DNA of 33,885 bases. Origin: Chara braunii (Eukaryota; Streptophyta; Charophyceae; Charales; Characeae). Location of the stretch: contig BFEA01000734.1 in NCBI GenBank assembly GCA_003427395.1, positions 77,143-111,027 on the forward strand, read 5' to 3'. Of the stretch, positions 1-10,278 are shown piece after piece (position 1 is the first letter of the stretch; each line of letters starts with the position of its first letter). The notes under the pieces are model-generated. The model ran no database searches. It was not told the origin of the DNA and was given only the letters and a program-made list of their open reading frames with translations. The position numbers and the translations under genes were made by a program.

Positions 1-741
1 TTGAGTAGCCCAAATCACAAGTAATGAACTTGACATCATCCATAGAAGAATCGGAACTCTACCTACTAGCATGTAGATGATAAACAAGAGATTGACTAGC
101 TCAAATCACAGGTAATGAACTTGACATCATCCATAGAAGAATTGGAACTTTACCTACTATCATGTAGATGATAAACAAGAGATTGAGTAGCTCAAATCAC
201 AATTAATGAACTTGACATCACTCGTAGAAGAATCCGAACTCTACCTACTAGCGTGTAGATGACAAACAAGAGATTGAGTAGCCCAAATCACAAGTAGTGA
301 ACTTGACATCACTCATAGAAGAATCGGAATTCTAACTACTAGCATGTAGATGATAAACAAGAGATTGAGTAGCCCAAATCACAAGTAATAAACTTGACAT
401 CATCCATAGAAGAATCGGAACTCTACCTACTAGCATGTAGATGATAAACAAGAGATTGAGTAGCTCAAATCACAAGTAATGAACTTGACATCATCCATAG
501 AAGAACCGGAACTCTACCTACTAGCATGTAGATCATAAACGAGAGATTGAGTAGCTCAAATCACAAGTAATGAACTTGACATCACTCATAGAAGAATCGG
601 AACTTTACCTACTAGCATGTAGATGACAAACAAGAGATTGAGTAGCCCAAATCACAAGTAGTGAACTTCACATCACTTATAGAACAATCGGAACTTTACC
701 TACTAGCATGTAGATGACAAACGAGAGATTGAATAGCCCAA
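1..741. repeat. 91-bp tandem satellite array, at least 8 units
   Basis: The words TTGAGTAGC or TTGACTAGC recur at 1, 92, 183, 274, 365, 456, 547, 638 and, as TTGAATAGC, at 729, a constant 91-bp period. Each unit carries CAAATCACA, GAACTTGACATCA, a GAAGAATCGGAAC-like segment and CTAGCATGTAGATGA. Units differ by scattered substitutions and not by length. The array is cut by the left window edge, so its true size is unknown, and it ends abruptly inside the ninth unit, where a purine tract begins. No reading frame is conserved between units. Confidence 0.95.
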
Positions 742-923
742 CTTTAAGGGGTAGAAAGAGAAGAAGGAGAGGAAGAGGAAGAAGAAGGAGATAGAGAGGG
801 AGATGGAGAGGGAGAATGTGGAGGAAGAGAAGAAGAAGAAGGAAAAAAAAAAAAAAAAAAAAAAAAGAAGGAGAAGACGGAAGAGGATGGAGTAAATAAA
901 GTAAGGAAGAAAAAAAAGAAGAG

Positions 924-954
<31 letters not shown>

Positions 955-1060
955 GGGGAGAAGAAGAGGAAGAAGGAAAGGAAGAAGAGGAAGAAGAAAG
1001 AAGGAGAAGAAGAAGAAGAAGAAGAAGAAGAAGAAGAAGAAGAACAAGAAGGAGAAGAGG
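742..1060. repeat. Polypurine (GAA/GGA)n tract with internal A24
   Basis: About 320 nt are nearly pure purine on the plus strand, mainly GAA and GGA triplets, with an uninterrupted A run at 843-866. Leucine/serine/phenylalanine-rich reading frames on the minus strand here are translations of simple sequence. The tract starts within 15 nt of the end of the 91-bp satellite. Mirror-symmetric polypurine tracts are known to be able to form triplex (H-) DNA; whether this one does is inference. Confidence 0.9.
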
Positions 1061-1076
1061 AAAGGTCCTCTTCCTT

Positions 1077-1929
1077 CCACTCACCTTAATAGTGTCTTGT
1101 AGAAGGAGGTTTCAATCTTGATGAGACCCTTTTCTTCCTTGCACAATTCCTCCTTGGCTATGGCTTCCTTGTTCTCCAAGCCCCTCTCCCTCCTTCCTTA
1201 CTTTCTCCCAGGCTATGGCAAGCTCCCTCAGTTATGGCTATGGAGTCCTCTCCCCTAGGAGGGCTTAATGGGGCTCCTCTAGCCTCTCCTTCTCTCCTAC
1301 ACTCAGGGGGGGTATGGCGGATCACCTCCCAAGTGTCTCTCCCACCATCACTAACCTCTAGAGTTTTTCCCACTACCTCCTAGTCTCCTCTAAGCTCTCC
1401 TACTAGCATGGGCTCCTCCCTCCTCCCTCCAAGTGCAAAGATGCTCCTGTGAGCTCACTTGGGCAGCATGGGCACTCCTCATGCAAATGTGAGAGTGGCG
1501 GACTGCATCCTCAACTTATGTAGGCTGAAACCAGCAGTCCGGCCAGCCCATGAGCCTTCTCATGAGCCTTGAGGTGAACCGAGGTACCCCCAAGGCAAAA
1601 TTCCCTCACTAGGCCCTCCTGGAGGTACCAGGGCCTCATTTTGGCCAAGTACATGCAGTCCGAGTGGTTGGTACCAACTCGGGCTGCCTCTTGGCCTACT
1701 TCGCCTCTTTTTCATTGCTCAAATGCTGCCCCCTAGGGTCCTAATGCCAAAGGGGCAGCAATACTTGAAAGAAAAAGGTCCACTTTTTCCAAGTTTCGGC
1801 CTCTTTTGAGTAGGCCGGGGCATTTTTCTATGTGGCGGCACATTTTCAGCCTTGGACCTGGCTGAGATCCAAGGCCGGCAATAATCCGAGCTACCCCCTA
1901 GTATTCCTTGCTTCAATTTTTAGCCCCTA
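1077..1929. other. No gene identified; possible decayed exon on minus strand at about 1085-1175
   Basis: This stretch has no convincing coding region. It contains several copies of the word GGCTATGGC. On the minus strand a short lysine/glutamate-rich open stretch ends at 1085 directly before AAGGTGAGT, a good match to a splice donor. The open stretch is under 40 codons, has an upstream in-frame stop and has no visible acceptor, so I do not call a gene. It lies downstream of the gag remnant on the same strand and could be part of the same dead element. Confidence 0.3.
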
Positions 1930-1932
1930 AGT

Positions 1933-2364
1933 CTACTTTTTTAATTTTTGGTGCATCTTGCTCTCTTTTTGGGCCAAATGCACTGTTTTGTCATTTTTCC
2001 TTTCATCTCTATTCGTTGCTTCCAAATCCACAGTGGCCAACAAGTCATCACCCAACCTATACTTCCTTTGTATTCCATCCTTAAATCTCGTCCAACTGCC
2101 GTTAGCTGCATTTATCACCTTCTCTATCTTCTGGTGGTGCCGATGGAGTACGTACTTCAGAATATGTTGGGACTTCACCGCATCTGATAGCCTCACCAGA
2201 GCCTGCTCAACCAGTTCTAACCATTCCGAAACTCACTTGCTATTAAAATTGAAGGTGTTGACTTTGGGAACATTGTTATGCAACCTCTCTCCCCTATCCA
2301 GAGCCTTGACAAAATCATCAATTGTCAGGACCTTCCCGACACCATCGGCTATGTCTCCCGACAT
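1933..2364 (-). pseudogene. Retrotransposon gag fragment, broken by a stop codon
   Basis: Read on the minus strand from 2364, one frame stays open except for a TGA at 2233-2235 and resembles the capsid (Retrotrans_gag) region of Ty3/gypsy-type elements. Visible motifs are an acidic start with DDFVKAL, a segment EWLELVEQALV just after the stop, a helical stretch with KYVLHRHHQ, and the tryptophan-containing motif WTRFKDGIQRKYRLGDD followed by DLEATNRD. The W-x2-F-x5-KYR pattern is typical of gag capsids, in which this protein packages the element RNA in virus-like particles. The frame then loses similarity and stops at 1933. No nucleocapsid knuckle, protease or LTR is seen next to it. It is a fragment and cannot make a working protein. 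Assignment to gag rests on motif reading, without a search. Confidence 0.6.
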
Positions 2365-2599
2365 CTTGGCCGGATCTCTTACTCAGCTTCCCTGTTAAGA
2401 AGAGGTAAAGACTTTAGGCAGTCAATCAAATCAAAGATAAAATTTATTATACTAATAACATCTGCCCAACATAGACAATCAAACAAGGCATCGCATACCC
2501 CGCCTTTCCTTATATGCCTGTATTCTCCTCAATCCCATACCCAGATATCGTTCCACCAGGGACAACGGTAGGCTTTCGTTATCCCTGGCAACGACCTCA

Positions 2600-2850
2600 C
2601 CTGTCGAGCGCATCGGTCCAGCAGCGCACAAAACGGGGCGGTACCCTTCCGACCGCGTCATGCAAGAGTTGGTCTATTTCTCATCACGATACTCATGGAG
2701 CTTCTGCAAGATGCTCCGGCCGAGTGCGCCAGCCATACCTCTCTCGAGCCCCCATGACAGGATAGGGCCTACGCGAGGCACGACTTACCTCCACCTTACG
2801 GGAGTTGTCACCTCCCTTCGGTGGGCGTATTCCCGCCGAGCTACCTGTCC
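2600..2850 (-). mobile_element. Dispersed short element S, copy 1 (Pol III A-box-like head)
   Basis: On the minus strand, starting at 2850, this matches the plus-strand sequence at 20871-21099 over its whole length. Shared landmarks in order are GGTAGCTCRGCRGG, ATACGCC, GGTGACAAC, GAGGTAAGT, ACCTCGCG or GCCTCGCG, GAGAGGTAT, and at the far end GACCG followed by GCGCTCGACA. The head resembles a tRNA 5' half with a Pol III A box (consensus TRGYNNARNNGG); this copy has one mismatch, G for A. I do not see a convincing B box. A tRNA-derived SINE is the best guess. Confidence 0.5.
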
Positions 2851-4377
2851 ACAGTACGAAAACTAATCAGCTGCAATCGCAGAGGTGGACCAGCCGAGGG
2901 TGTTTCTTGTTCGTTGTAGCATAACGGGTACGCGCGGTTTTAGGCCTCTATCTGACCCGCACGTGAGCCGATGTGTTGAGGTCCCAACCGCGACTCGTCG
3001 TCAGTCGACTAAGACGCTTCCTATGCACCACGCGTACACCACTCTAAGAACATAAACACACACACACACAGACACACACGGAACGACACAAACCAAACAA
3101 CGTACAGAATCTTAGTCCCTGCAGTATCCATCGCATAACTCTCCAATGCGGAAATCGGATAGGCCACGTGCACGAGACTTAGCATAAAACCGCGCGGCTG
3201 CAGGACCTTCCCATATCGCCTAGCAATGCATGAATATGCAAGCAGTCACAATGATGGCGTACTATGTAGTGCCCATAACCAAGCGGTCCCTCGTGGATCC
3301 GAGTACTCCTTATGACATTCAGGTGTCAAACTCAAATTATCATGAACGTCAACCCTTTTACGATATTGCACGACTGAAGGAACAGTCGTGCGGTCCCGGC
3401 AACTCCTTCCGCCTTTAGGGTGAGTGTCCCGGTGGGCAGGGCAAATAGGCTCTACGTGGGGGGTGATCCCTTCCACGTGAAGTCTAGGACCTGGGATGTC
3501 TTGGACAAGGACCTCAAATCCAGGCCCAGGACCAACGTCCGACTAAGAAATTTTTAAGAAATACACAACAGCAAAGGAAGGGAGTCTCCCCCCCCTCTCT
3601 TTCAATCTCGACCCCAATTAAGCCCTTAAGCGTGGGCTCCTTACGCCACGCGAGACACCCAAACATAAGTATGTACCTATGTATATGTATAGGGGGATAA
3701 ATATGTGACGATCACTTCTCGCAGTTACCGTGTAACTCCTCTTCGCCATATATATATGTATGTGATCGCAGACATTCAAATCCAAAGTCCGAAACATAAA
3801 ACATACATGCAATCACATCAAAGATTCAATAGAAGCCCACGCACTACACGGGGTCAACTTCAACCATTCTCTATGCTCATACCCCTCGCTTTAGCTATGC
3901 AAGCCCCAACCTTTGTCCAACTTTCCATAATTAAATACTTTGTACCTTTGTTAAATGGTTATTCAATAAAAGTCAGGGTGAAAACCTTAAAAAAGCAATA
4001 GAAACCACCAGGGCTAAAATCATTTTAGGTTGAGTATTGAGGATGCATTGGAGTTGAGTCGTAGACCAACGAATCGGCAACCGACCTGTTAACAGAAGAT
4101 GATCCTTATAGGATCAAGCAAAATCTATTCCAGATCCTGAATCAAACGATCACGAGGATATGTAACATAGGACAAACCAATTCCCAAGCTAAATTCATAA
4201 GTGCATGAAAAATAAAACTACATAGCACATTCTCACCCAAGGTCGTCTTGCAAGCTAAGCCTAGGCCTACCTTTAAACCAGTACCCAACGCAATGTAAAC
4301 CTATGACAACATCTCTCCTATTCAGGGTGGATTGTCAGAATCACCAAAATATAATATAACTGTTTTAAACTAAGAAA
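2851..4377. other. No gene seen; short (CA)n
   Basis: Both strands were read. Open frames are short, overlap each other on opposite strands and show no domain motifs. A short CA-rich microsatellite lies at about 3056-3079. Mixed-composition DNA continues to the start of the tandem array at about 4378. Confidence 0.6.
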
Positions 4378-4925
4378 ATTTCGGCAGCGTTTCCCGTAGG
4401 AAAAGTGCATTCTCGGAATTTATACTAACTCAAATATGAAAACAAAAACAATTTCTAATTCTGGAAAGTCAATTTTTTTTTAACTCTCTGAATTAATAAA
4501 AATTCGGGCAGCACTCCGTTTAGAAAAGAAGACTTTCAAGATTTTTACTAAGTCAGATATTAACCCAGAGTAAAACTTGCGTCAAACTAAGACAAAATTT
4601 AACAAACTCCTTAGATTTTTAAAGATTTCGGCAGCGCTTCCTTCAGAAAAGTGCTAATCCAAGATTTATATAAAACTAAGTTCAGAATTTAAAATGACTT
4701 TCACTTCTCAAGGTTCAATTTTGTGCAACTCCCTAAATTAGCAAAAAAATTGGCGACGCTTCCTTTATAAAAGAAGACTTTTTAGATTTTTACTAAGCCA
4801 TATATAAAAGTCGGACAAGTTGAACTTTGAAAATACAAAATCTGACTAACTCCTTGGTTTTGTAAAAATTTCGACAGCACTTCCCGTTGAGAAAGTGATT
4901 ACCACGATTTATACAAGACTAAGTA
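4378..4925. repeat. Degenerate 123-bp tandem repeat with 247-bp dimer structure, 5 units
   Basis: A motif near TTTCGGCAGCGCTTCC recurs at about 4382, 4505, 4629, 4752 and 4872, a spacing of 120-124 bp. Units alternate: the first, third and fifth continue with AAAGTG and a TTTATAC or TTTATATA segment, the second and fourth with AAGAAGACTTT and GATTTTTACTAAG. The real period is therefore a dimer of about 247 bp. The sequence is AT-rich and non-coding. Arrays of this kind occur inside LTRs and internal regions of plant LTR retrotransposons, but no LTR boundary is visible here. Confidence 0.75.
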
Positions 4926-5199
4926 TAATAAATAATCCCAGAAAATGTAGAAATCGACGTAAGTAAAATAAACTTAGCTTAGAAAATACATGAATTGAAT
5001 ATAACTCCTATGAATGTAGCACGTGGCGAGTATCTAAAGCAACTACCTATCAAACTGAAAACTCAAACTGAGCAAATAATCTCACTCTGCCACATGCAGG
5101 CCAAACCATAAGGGTAAGTACTCTCAATATCCCCACGTCAACCTTATCAAGCAATAGTTCATAGTCTTTCAATGATTTACCCCTTTATACCCAGCTTAC

Positions 5200-5945
5200 A
5201 TATGGCATAAAGCTAGATCACCCAAACTTATGGAACATGTCTAACTCAGCTATTGAGTATATACAAACATAGAGCACAAGAAATTTTCTCTTCTTTGGGC
5301 ATATGACTAGGCCGCCCTAGTCGCCCTGAACTGTTGAGGATAGCCCAATTATATATAATTGTCTGCACTTAGTCTTCTGAAATAGCATATAATTGAAGTT
5401 ACTAAACCGATCATCTTTAGCTCGAGGTTTAGTCTGCCCCTTCGTACCACATGTTTATTCTTAATTCATACTCTCTTTAATTTGTGATAAGTTATAGCCA
5501 GACCACCCAAACTTATGGAACAATGTCTGACTAGCTTGTTCATAGGTGAAATAATAATAAAATATAACCAAGTTATAACCTTTTGGTTTCATCATGTGCG
5601 TGGCATTGGACCAAGACCACCAAAACTTATGAAACATGTCTGGTCCTCTGCCTGGTTTGGTCCGTTAAATAAAGCAGGACGAGGTTGAGCCACCCGAAGT
5701 AATGGAACATTCTCGGACCCCCTCATTCAGAACCAAAAGAAACTGAGAAAACACAAAATAAACAAGGCAGCCAAGCCACCTTAACTTATGGGACAATGCT
5801 TGTTTCTTAAAAAGTCAACCACAAACAGCCCTCACAAGTCAAAGCAACCAGACCACCTAAAGTTACGGAACATGTCTGGTTTTCCAGGCAATTCAGAAAT
5901 AAACATAGCACTGAGCCTCCCCAAACTTATGGAGACTTGCCCAAC
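5200..5945. repeat. Irregularly spaced ACC(A)CCCAAACTTATGGAACATGTC repeats
   Basis: A conserved core close to CCACCCAAACTTATGGAACA, usually followed by TGTCTG, occurs at about 5218, 5504, 5617, 5690, 5778, 5855 and 5914. Spacing is irregular (about 60-290 bp) and the sequence between cores is unrelated apart from A-rich stretches. The core is well kept while the spacers diverge, which differs from a simple tandem array. No coding frame runs through it. Confidence 0.6.
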
Positions 5946-7080
5946 CTTTGATTAACCCAGTCAGACACAAGCAATACTATCTTCCCCCCATCCTTCCCCC
6001 CCGAGATGCAATCCCACAACCTGCTTTCAGTCAGACAACAAAACTGAAATTGACATTGCGCATACCTTCCTTTATTTAAGTCTGGTTTAAGTCATGAAAG
6101 TCAAACTCAAAGTCAAAGTAAGGGTGCACGCAGTATACTCAGTCAAACATAGCAAGAAGTACGGATATGGGTTATAACTGGGTTTTATAAACTTAAAGGA
6201 GGATNNAACNGTTANCTCTAAGTTNCNTGCCTCCAGAATTCCTCCNGAGTTCNGGCAGAAGAAGGGAAGAAAGGGGGGTTTCAGAATCTCAAGATATAGG
6301 AGAGGGACTGACTCAACTCCCTGGAGAGGGCCTTGTTATCTTGATTCGCTTTAGGGTCCCGCAATGATGGCCAAAAACCGCAGCAGAGTGGCTAGACCAC
6401 AATAGAATGATCAACTTGCGGCCAAACGCAGCACAGTAGTGTTCGGACGAACCTCCAAGTTGCAACAACAACCCTCTTTTTGCAGCCTGTCCACCTCTTC
6501 TTGCTCTTAAGCATACGCATGGGCAGCATTGAGGCAATCAAACGTACCAACCTGCAACCCGTTACCCCAGCTAACACAACTAATGGTCACAAGGAGGCTC
6601 GAACGATCGTAGTTAAAGGGGTTATCACAGTACTGGTAACCTCCGCACTGTTATCATAGTAACCCTCTGAAACTCAGCCATAGCACCCACAATCCAAATG
6701 CACTACTGCAACATCACTCCTCTGTCCCGTAGCATTAGGTAGCCCAACGTTGGTAGTAACAAGGTGCACCGTGGTACCAATAACAAAATATCCAGTAATT
6801 ACCGCGACAAAAAGTACTATGTATTGACAACTAAGGCGCACCGGCCTCAACACAACAGCAGTTGGTCATAGCAGATTGTGGCTCTTGCGGCTATCTAAAA
6901 TAGCCGAACCAGTTGGATTACCGCCCCTTAAAATTTAAGGGTCAAATCTGCAGTCTGATGGAAGTTTTTCGCTAGACCAGGGCTCGGCACCCTGTAGCAG
7001 TCCAACCCAAATTTTCCATATAGTCCAGTACGTAGCTCGACTTTAGGCTCACCCCGCATCACCAGGTTGGTAGGTAAGTT
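5946..7080. other. No gene seen; cluster of ambiguous bases at 6205-6253
   Basis: Eight single N calls lie at 6205, 6206, 6210, 6215, 6225, 6227, 6246 and 6253, marking a low-quality patch where assembly may be wrong. The open frames around 6313-6577 on the minus strand overlap one another and carry no recognisable domain. Confidence 0.6.
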
Positions 7081-7084
7081 TTTT

Positions 7085-7170
<86 letters not shown>

Positions 7171-7187
7171 CCTCGCTCTCTTTTCTC
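7081..7187. repeat. (TC)n microsatellite after a T run
   Basis: Ten T residues are followed by nearly 100 nt of uninterrupted TC dinucleotides. Arginine/glutamate-rich frames on the minus strand are translations of this repeat and are not genes. Confidence 0.97.
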
Positions 7188-9300
7188 TCTGCAAGCGTTC
7201 TGCTTCCACGCGGACTCACCTTATCTGTTAGCTCATACAACCTCTCTCCCGCCCGTAGTTATTCATTGACTGCGTAATCCGTCAAACAACACGCACGAAT
7301 CCCAAAAACGATGCACACGGCCATACGGATCGTGGCAACAATGAGACGTCTGCGACAAGCAGCTTACCCCCTCTTATTCTCAGTCCCCTCTCTCTGTCAT
7401 CGGGGGCACACCACTTCAGCTCCTCACGATCTGCATTGCCGTAGCTCGCTGGCATATTGTGCCATCATTTCTTCCTCCATGCCTGAAGTCATCGAGGTTG
7501 GCGCAGCCCCTACCTGTCGCACCACCCCAATCAAGTGCCTACCTCAGATTCTAACTTTGCAGATCGTCTTACAGGGTCTAGGAACCCCAGATTCGAGCCT
7601 TCAATCGCCAGTTTCTGTCACAAAAAACCAGTGAGATTTATCTCCTCCCAGCCTCACTCCTTCCTCTGTACGCCATCTCCACGCAGCCTGTTTCCTTTCT
7701 CACTCTTATTCTACTTATCTACTACTAAAACTAACACTACCACTGAATTCGCCCTGTTAAGAAACCCCCACTTTGTATCTTCGTTTGTCGAAAATGACCT
7801 AGAAACGGCTGAATACACTAACCTTTAGTCCCGTTCGTCCTCCTTTCCGACACTCTCCGCACACCTATTTTTTCTTATTACTTACTTTTCTACTACGCTA
7901 TCTCTCAAACTAACAACGGATTTAACTTCGCTCGCCTCAAAAACCATGATTCCAACCTTTATTTCGCCCGATTCTATCAAGAATCGGGCAAGTTATTCGT
8001 CTTTCTGCTTTCCCTTTTTCCACCATCTTTGCGCATGGATCTGGCACACTTCCCCGTATAGGTTTATCCTCCCTTCTCATTCTCATTTCTTCCTTTCACC
8101 GCTGCACCCTGCCTCCGGTTCGCTCCCTCCTTCACTGCCTTGACTCCGCCTTTGTTGCCTTAGCGCCCTGCCTCGGTCGATGCTCTGCTGTGCACTAATC
8201 TGTACTCTAATGCAGGCACTGCGACGGGCGGATGTTGTGCGACGAGTGGATCTATCGGGACGTTCCAAAGTTGCATTGTTGTCGTTGTCGTCCTCCGTAC
8301 GTACGCGCACGTCACAAGCAAGCCCAACAATCCCGAGACAAAATATTTTTCATCCTTATTTAATTTAAAATTAAAATACGACCGGCTATCAACGTCGGTT
8401 TCCACAATCATGAAAAACAAAAAAAATCACGTGCGCCTTAAGTCTGCGCGCCCACACACTCTCTACTCTAGTCAACCATTCAATCATCGTAAACCACAAA
8501 CACAGTCGTGTCTCACGCGGTATACCTAGACTTTAAACCAAACTTATTTCTTGTCGCTTGCAAAACCCAGGGCGGATACCCTTGTAAGGGTATTCGCACC
8601 GACAACGTTCAGTTTCCTCACCTACACATGTCTGCAAACATGTCCAGATCTAGGCATTGAGGAAACTCAACGCTGACCAACCTTCTTGTCGCGCCCGATC
8701 CATGAAGAAATGAACATTTCTTTATTTTTGGATTTTGTTGTTGACTTTCTAAAGATTCTAATGAACGCGCTGGTCAACCAGATGCTAATTACTTAGCTTC
8801 TGATCTGACAGTGTGTAAGTTAGCCAATTTTGTTGAGAAATGCGGATTCCACCACTTTCCGAAATCACAGGGCGCCGCGCTTTGTTAGGGGTACGTTTTT
8901 GGTTCATGTGTACGTGGTGCCTCGGTCGTGATGAACGGCCCAACGACGCTACACAAAATGGAAAGGTCCAGGACCCCTACCCCTATCGAGAAAGCTGCCG
9001 CAAAAACGAGTCGCCCTTTTCAATATACGTTCGTGGAGCAGAGAACCGTACTACGCTCGAGGCAATGCCATATTGCGGGCCACAAGAACGTCCGTCTCCG
9101 TGGAAGCCCAAAAAAATCTGGCGTTGTACTTGGGAAGGACCGCAGAACCCGCCTATGTGGGGTCCCAATTTTTTTTTCTGCCCCGCACTACCTTTATTCA
9201 TCTTTCAATGGACTTTCTTGTTTTTTTTCTTTTTACGTATTGTCGGATCAGCGTCTTACGTGGTAAAGTGTGGCAAAGCGCATCATTGCACCACTCACCA
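7188..9300. other. No gene supported; pyrimidine-rich then mixed DNA
   Basis: Open frames of up to 155 codons exist (for example 8840-9307 plus strand), but three frames are open over the same bases, none has a recognisable domain and the longest ends in phenylalanine runs read from T tracts. The only structured feature is the hairpin pair at 8572-8672, listed separately. Confidence 0.5.
8572..8672. other. Two adjacent strong hairpins
   Basis: First hairpin: GCGGATACCCTT at 8572-8583 and AAGGGTATTCGC at 8586-8597, a 12-bp stem with one G-T pair and a two-base loop. Second hairpin: AGTTTCCTCA at 8611-8620 pairs with TGAGGAAACT at 8658-8667, and can be extended outward past a C-C mismatch. Its loop holds two copies of the palindrome ACATGT. 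A remnant of an inverted-repeat transposon or a structured RNA are both possible; the sequence alone does not decide. Confidence 0.55.
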
Positions 9301-9493
9301 ATTGTGAAAAACGAGAACGCATTTTCCCGTAGAACATGGAAAGATACACGGCCTTAATTTCTCCTCTCTGTGCATTCCGTGCGTGATACCCCGCCTCAAT
9401 TCCTGAAAAACGATAATGCATTTTCTGCTAAAACGTAAAAAGATACACCGCCTTAATTTCGGTTCTCGGTGCATTTATTGAGTGATGCGGCGC
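9301..9493. repeat. Tandem duplication, two units of 98 bp
   Basis: The segment from ATTGTGAAAAACGAGAACGC at 9301 is repeated from 9399 (ATTCCTGAAAAACGATAATGC). Both contain GCATTTTC, AAGATACAC, GCCTTAATTTC and end near GTGCATT. The copies differ at many positions, so the duplication is old. Confidence 0.8.
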
Positions 9494-9550
9494 GGCCCAA
9501 AGTGCAGTGATCTGGAGGCAAGTCAGTTTCCGCACGAGCTGGGTAGTTTC

Positions 9551-9683
9551 TTATTTTTTTGGGGGGGGGTGCGAGAGGGGGTAAGATTTGTGGGTACGTT
9601 TTTCTTAGGGAGGGGTGCGCAGAGGGGTAAGCTTTGTGGGTACGGTTTTGTTTTTTTTGGGGGGGGGTGCGCAGGAGGGCAAG
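9551..9683. repeat. G-rich tandem repeat, three units of about 50-60 bp
   Basis: Three copies of a T-run, G-run, GGGTGCG, GGGTAAG or GGGCAAG pattern, the first two followed by TTTGTGGGTACG. Two G runs of eight or more and several shorter ones give the plus strand potential to form G-quadruplexes. No coding frame is credible across it. Confidence 0.75.
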
Positions 9684-9786
9684 ACCTCTCCTTGAATGGT
9701 CGACTCTCTATGCTTTGCGAGTGAGATGGAAGGCAGGGGAACTCTGGCTCAGTTGTACATCCCCTGAGTAGGCGGTGATGGTAGCG

Positions 9787-9911
9787 TTATGACCGTCGCC
9801 CCCGGAACAACAACACACCCTCACAATGTCTGTATCTGGCCAAAAAAACTTGAACAAGTGGTATACCTTAATGATCAGGCTGCATTGTGTTTGAGGAAAG
9901 ACGGTAGCCCA
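9787..9911 (-). mobile_element. Foldback element, copy 1
   Basis: Arms near ACCGTCGCCCCCGGAACAAC (left) and the reverse complement of TTGAGGAAAGACGGTAG (right) flank a spacer containing CTGTATCTGGCC. This is the reverse complement of the arrangement at 10279-10395, where the spacer reads GGCCAGATACAG. The two sites are therefore inverted copies of one small palindromic family. The arms here are more degraded than in copy 2. Confidence 0.5.
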
Positions 9912-9961
9912 ATAGTGACTGGGAACAAGAGCCCGCGCAAGCTATGGTTTCTTTTTTTAAT

Positions 9962-9963
9962 CT

Positions 9964-10006
<43 letters not shown>

Positions 10007-10055
10007 AGCTTCAAGTCCTGAAACGTTGAACAAGCGATAGGCCATGCTCTCACAA
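9962..10055 (-). pseudogene. Fragment of eukaryotic 25S/28S rRNA (peptidyl-transferase region)
   Basis: Read on the minus strand this contains GTTACCACAGGGATAACTGG followed by CTTGTGGCAG, the near-universal sequence of the peptidyl-transferase region of large-subunit rRNA. It is preceded by GAGGTGTCAGAAAAG and TTGAAGCTA, in the order found in nuclear 25S/28S rRNA. The stretch 9962-10014 agrees with the eukaryotic sequence as I know it; 10015-10055 has several changes but keeps AGC-TGGCCTA. Similarity stops at both ends, so it is a fragment of about 94 nt. On the plus strand a T-rich run follows directly, which is an A-rich run 5' of the rRNA sense strand. Confidence 0.88.
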
Positions 10056-10278
10056 TTTTTTTTATTTTTTTTTTTAAATGGGTTGTGAGGTGTAAGGGAG
10101 ATTACCAAGGGAGGAAGTCCGGCAGGGGGATTCAGGCGCCATATTCAGCCCCCTATCCGTGTTGTGGGCCCACCCACTCACACAGGTATCACTCAAGACA
10201 GGAAATCTCATAGGGGACGAAGGAGAGAGATCTTGTAACGCACCCCTGGCAGTGTCAGCCCAGACCAGAGCTACCAGG

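Noticed and set aside
677-1084. Leucine/serine/phenylalanine-rich 125-135-codon frames on the minus strand
   Set aside because: They are translations of the GAA/GGA tract and A run.
3230-3476. Overlapping plus and minus frames of 62 and 76 codons
   Set aside because: No motif, and they are mutual shadows in mixed sequence.
6594-6603. GTTCGAGCC as a tRNA B box on the minus strand
   Set aside because: No A box or cloverleaf partner lies at a usable distance.
8840-9307. 155-codon frame on the plus strand
   Set aside because: Other frames are open over the same bases, no domain is visible, and the C-terminal part is phenylalanine runs from T tracts.
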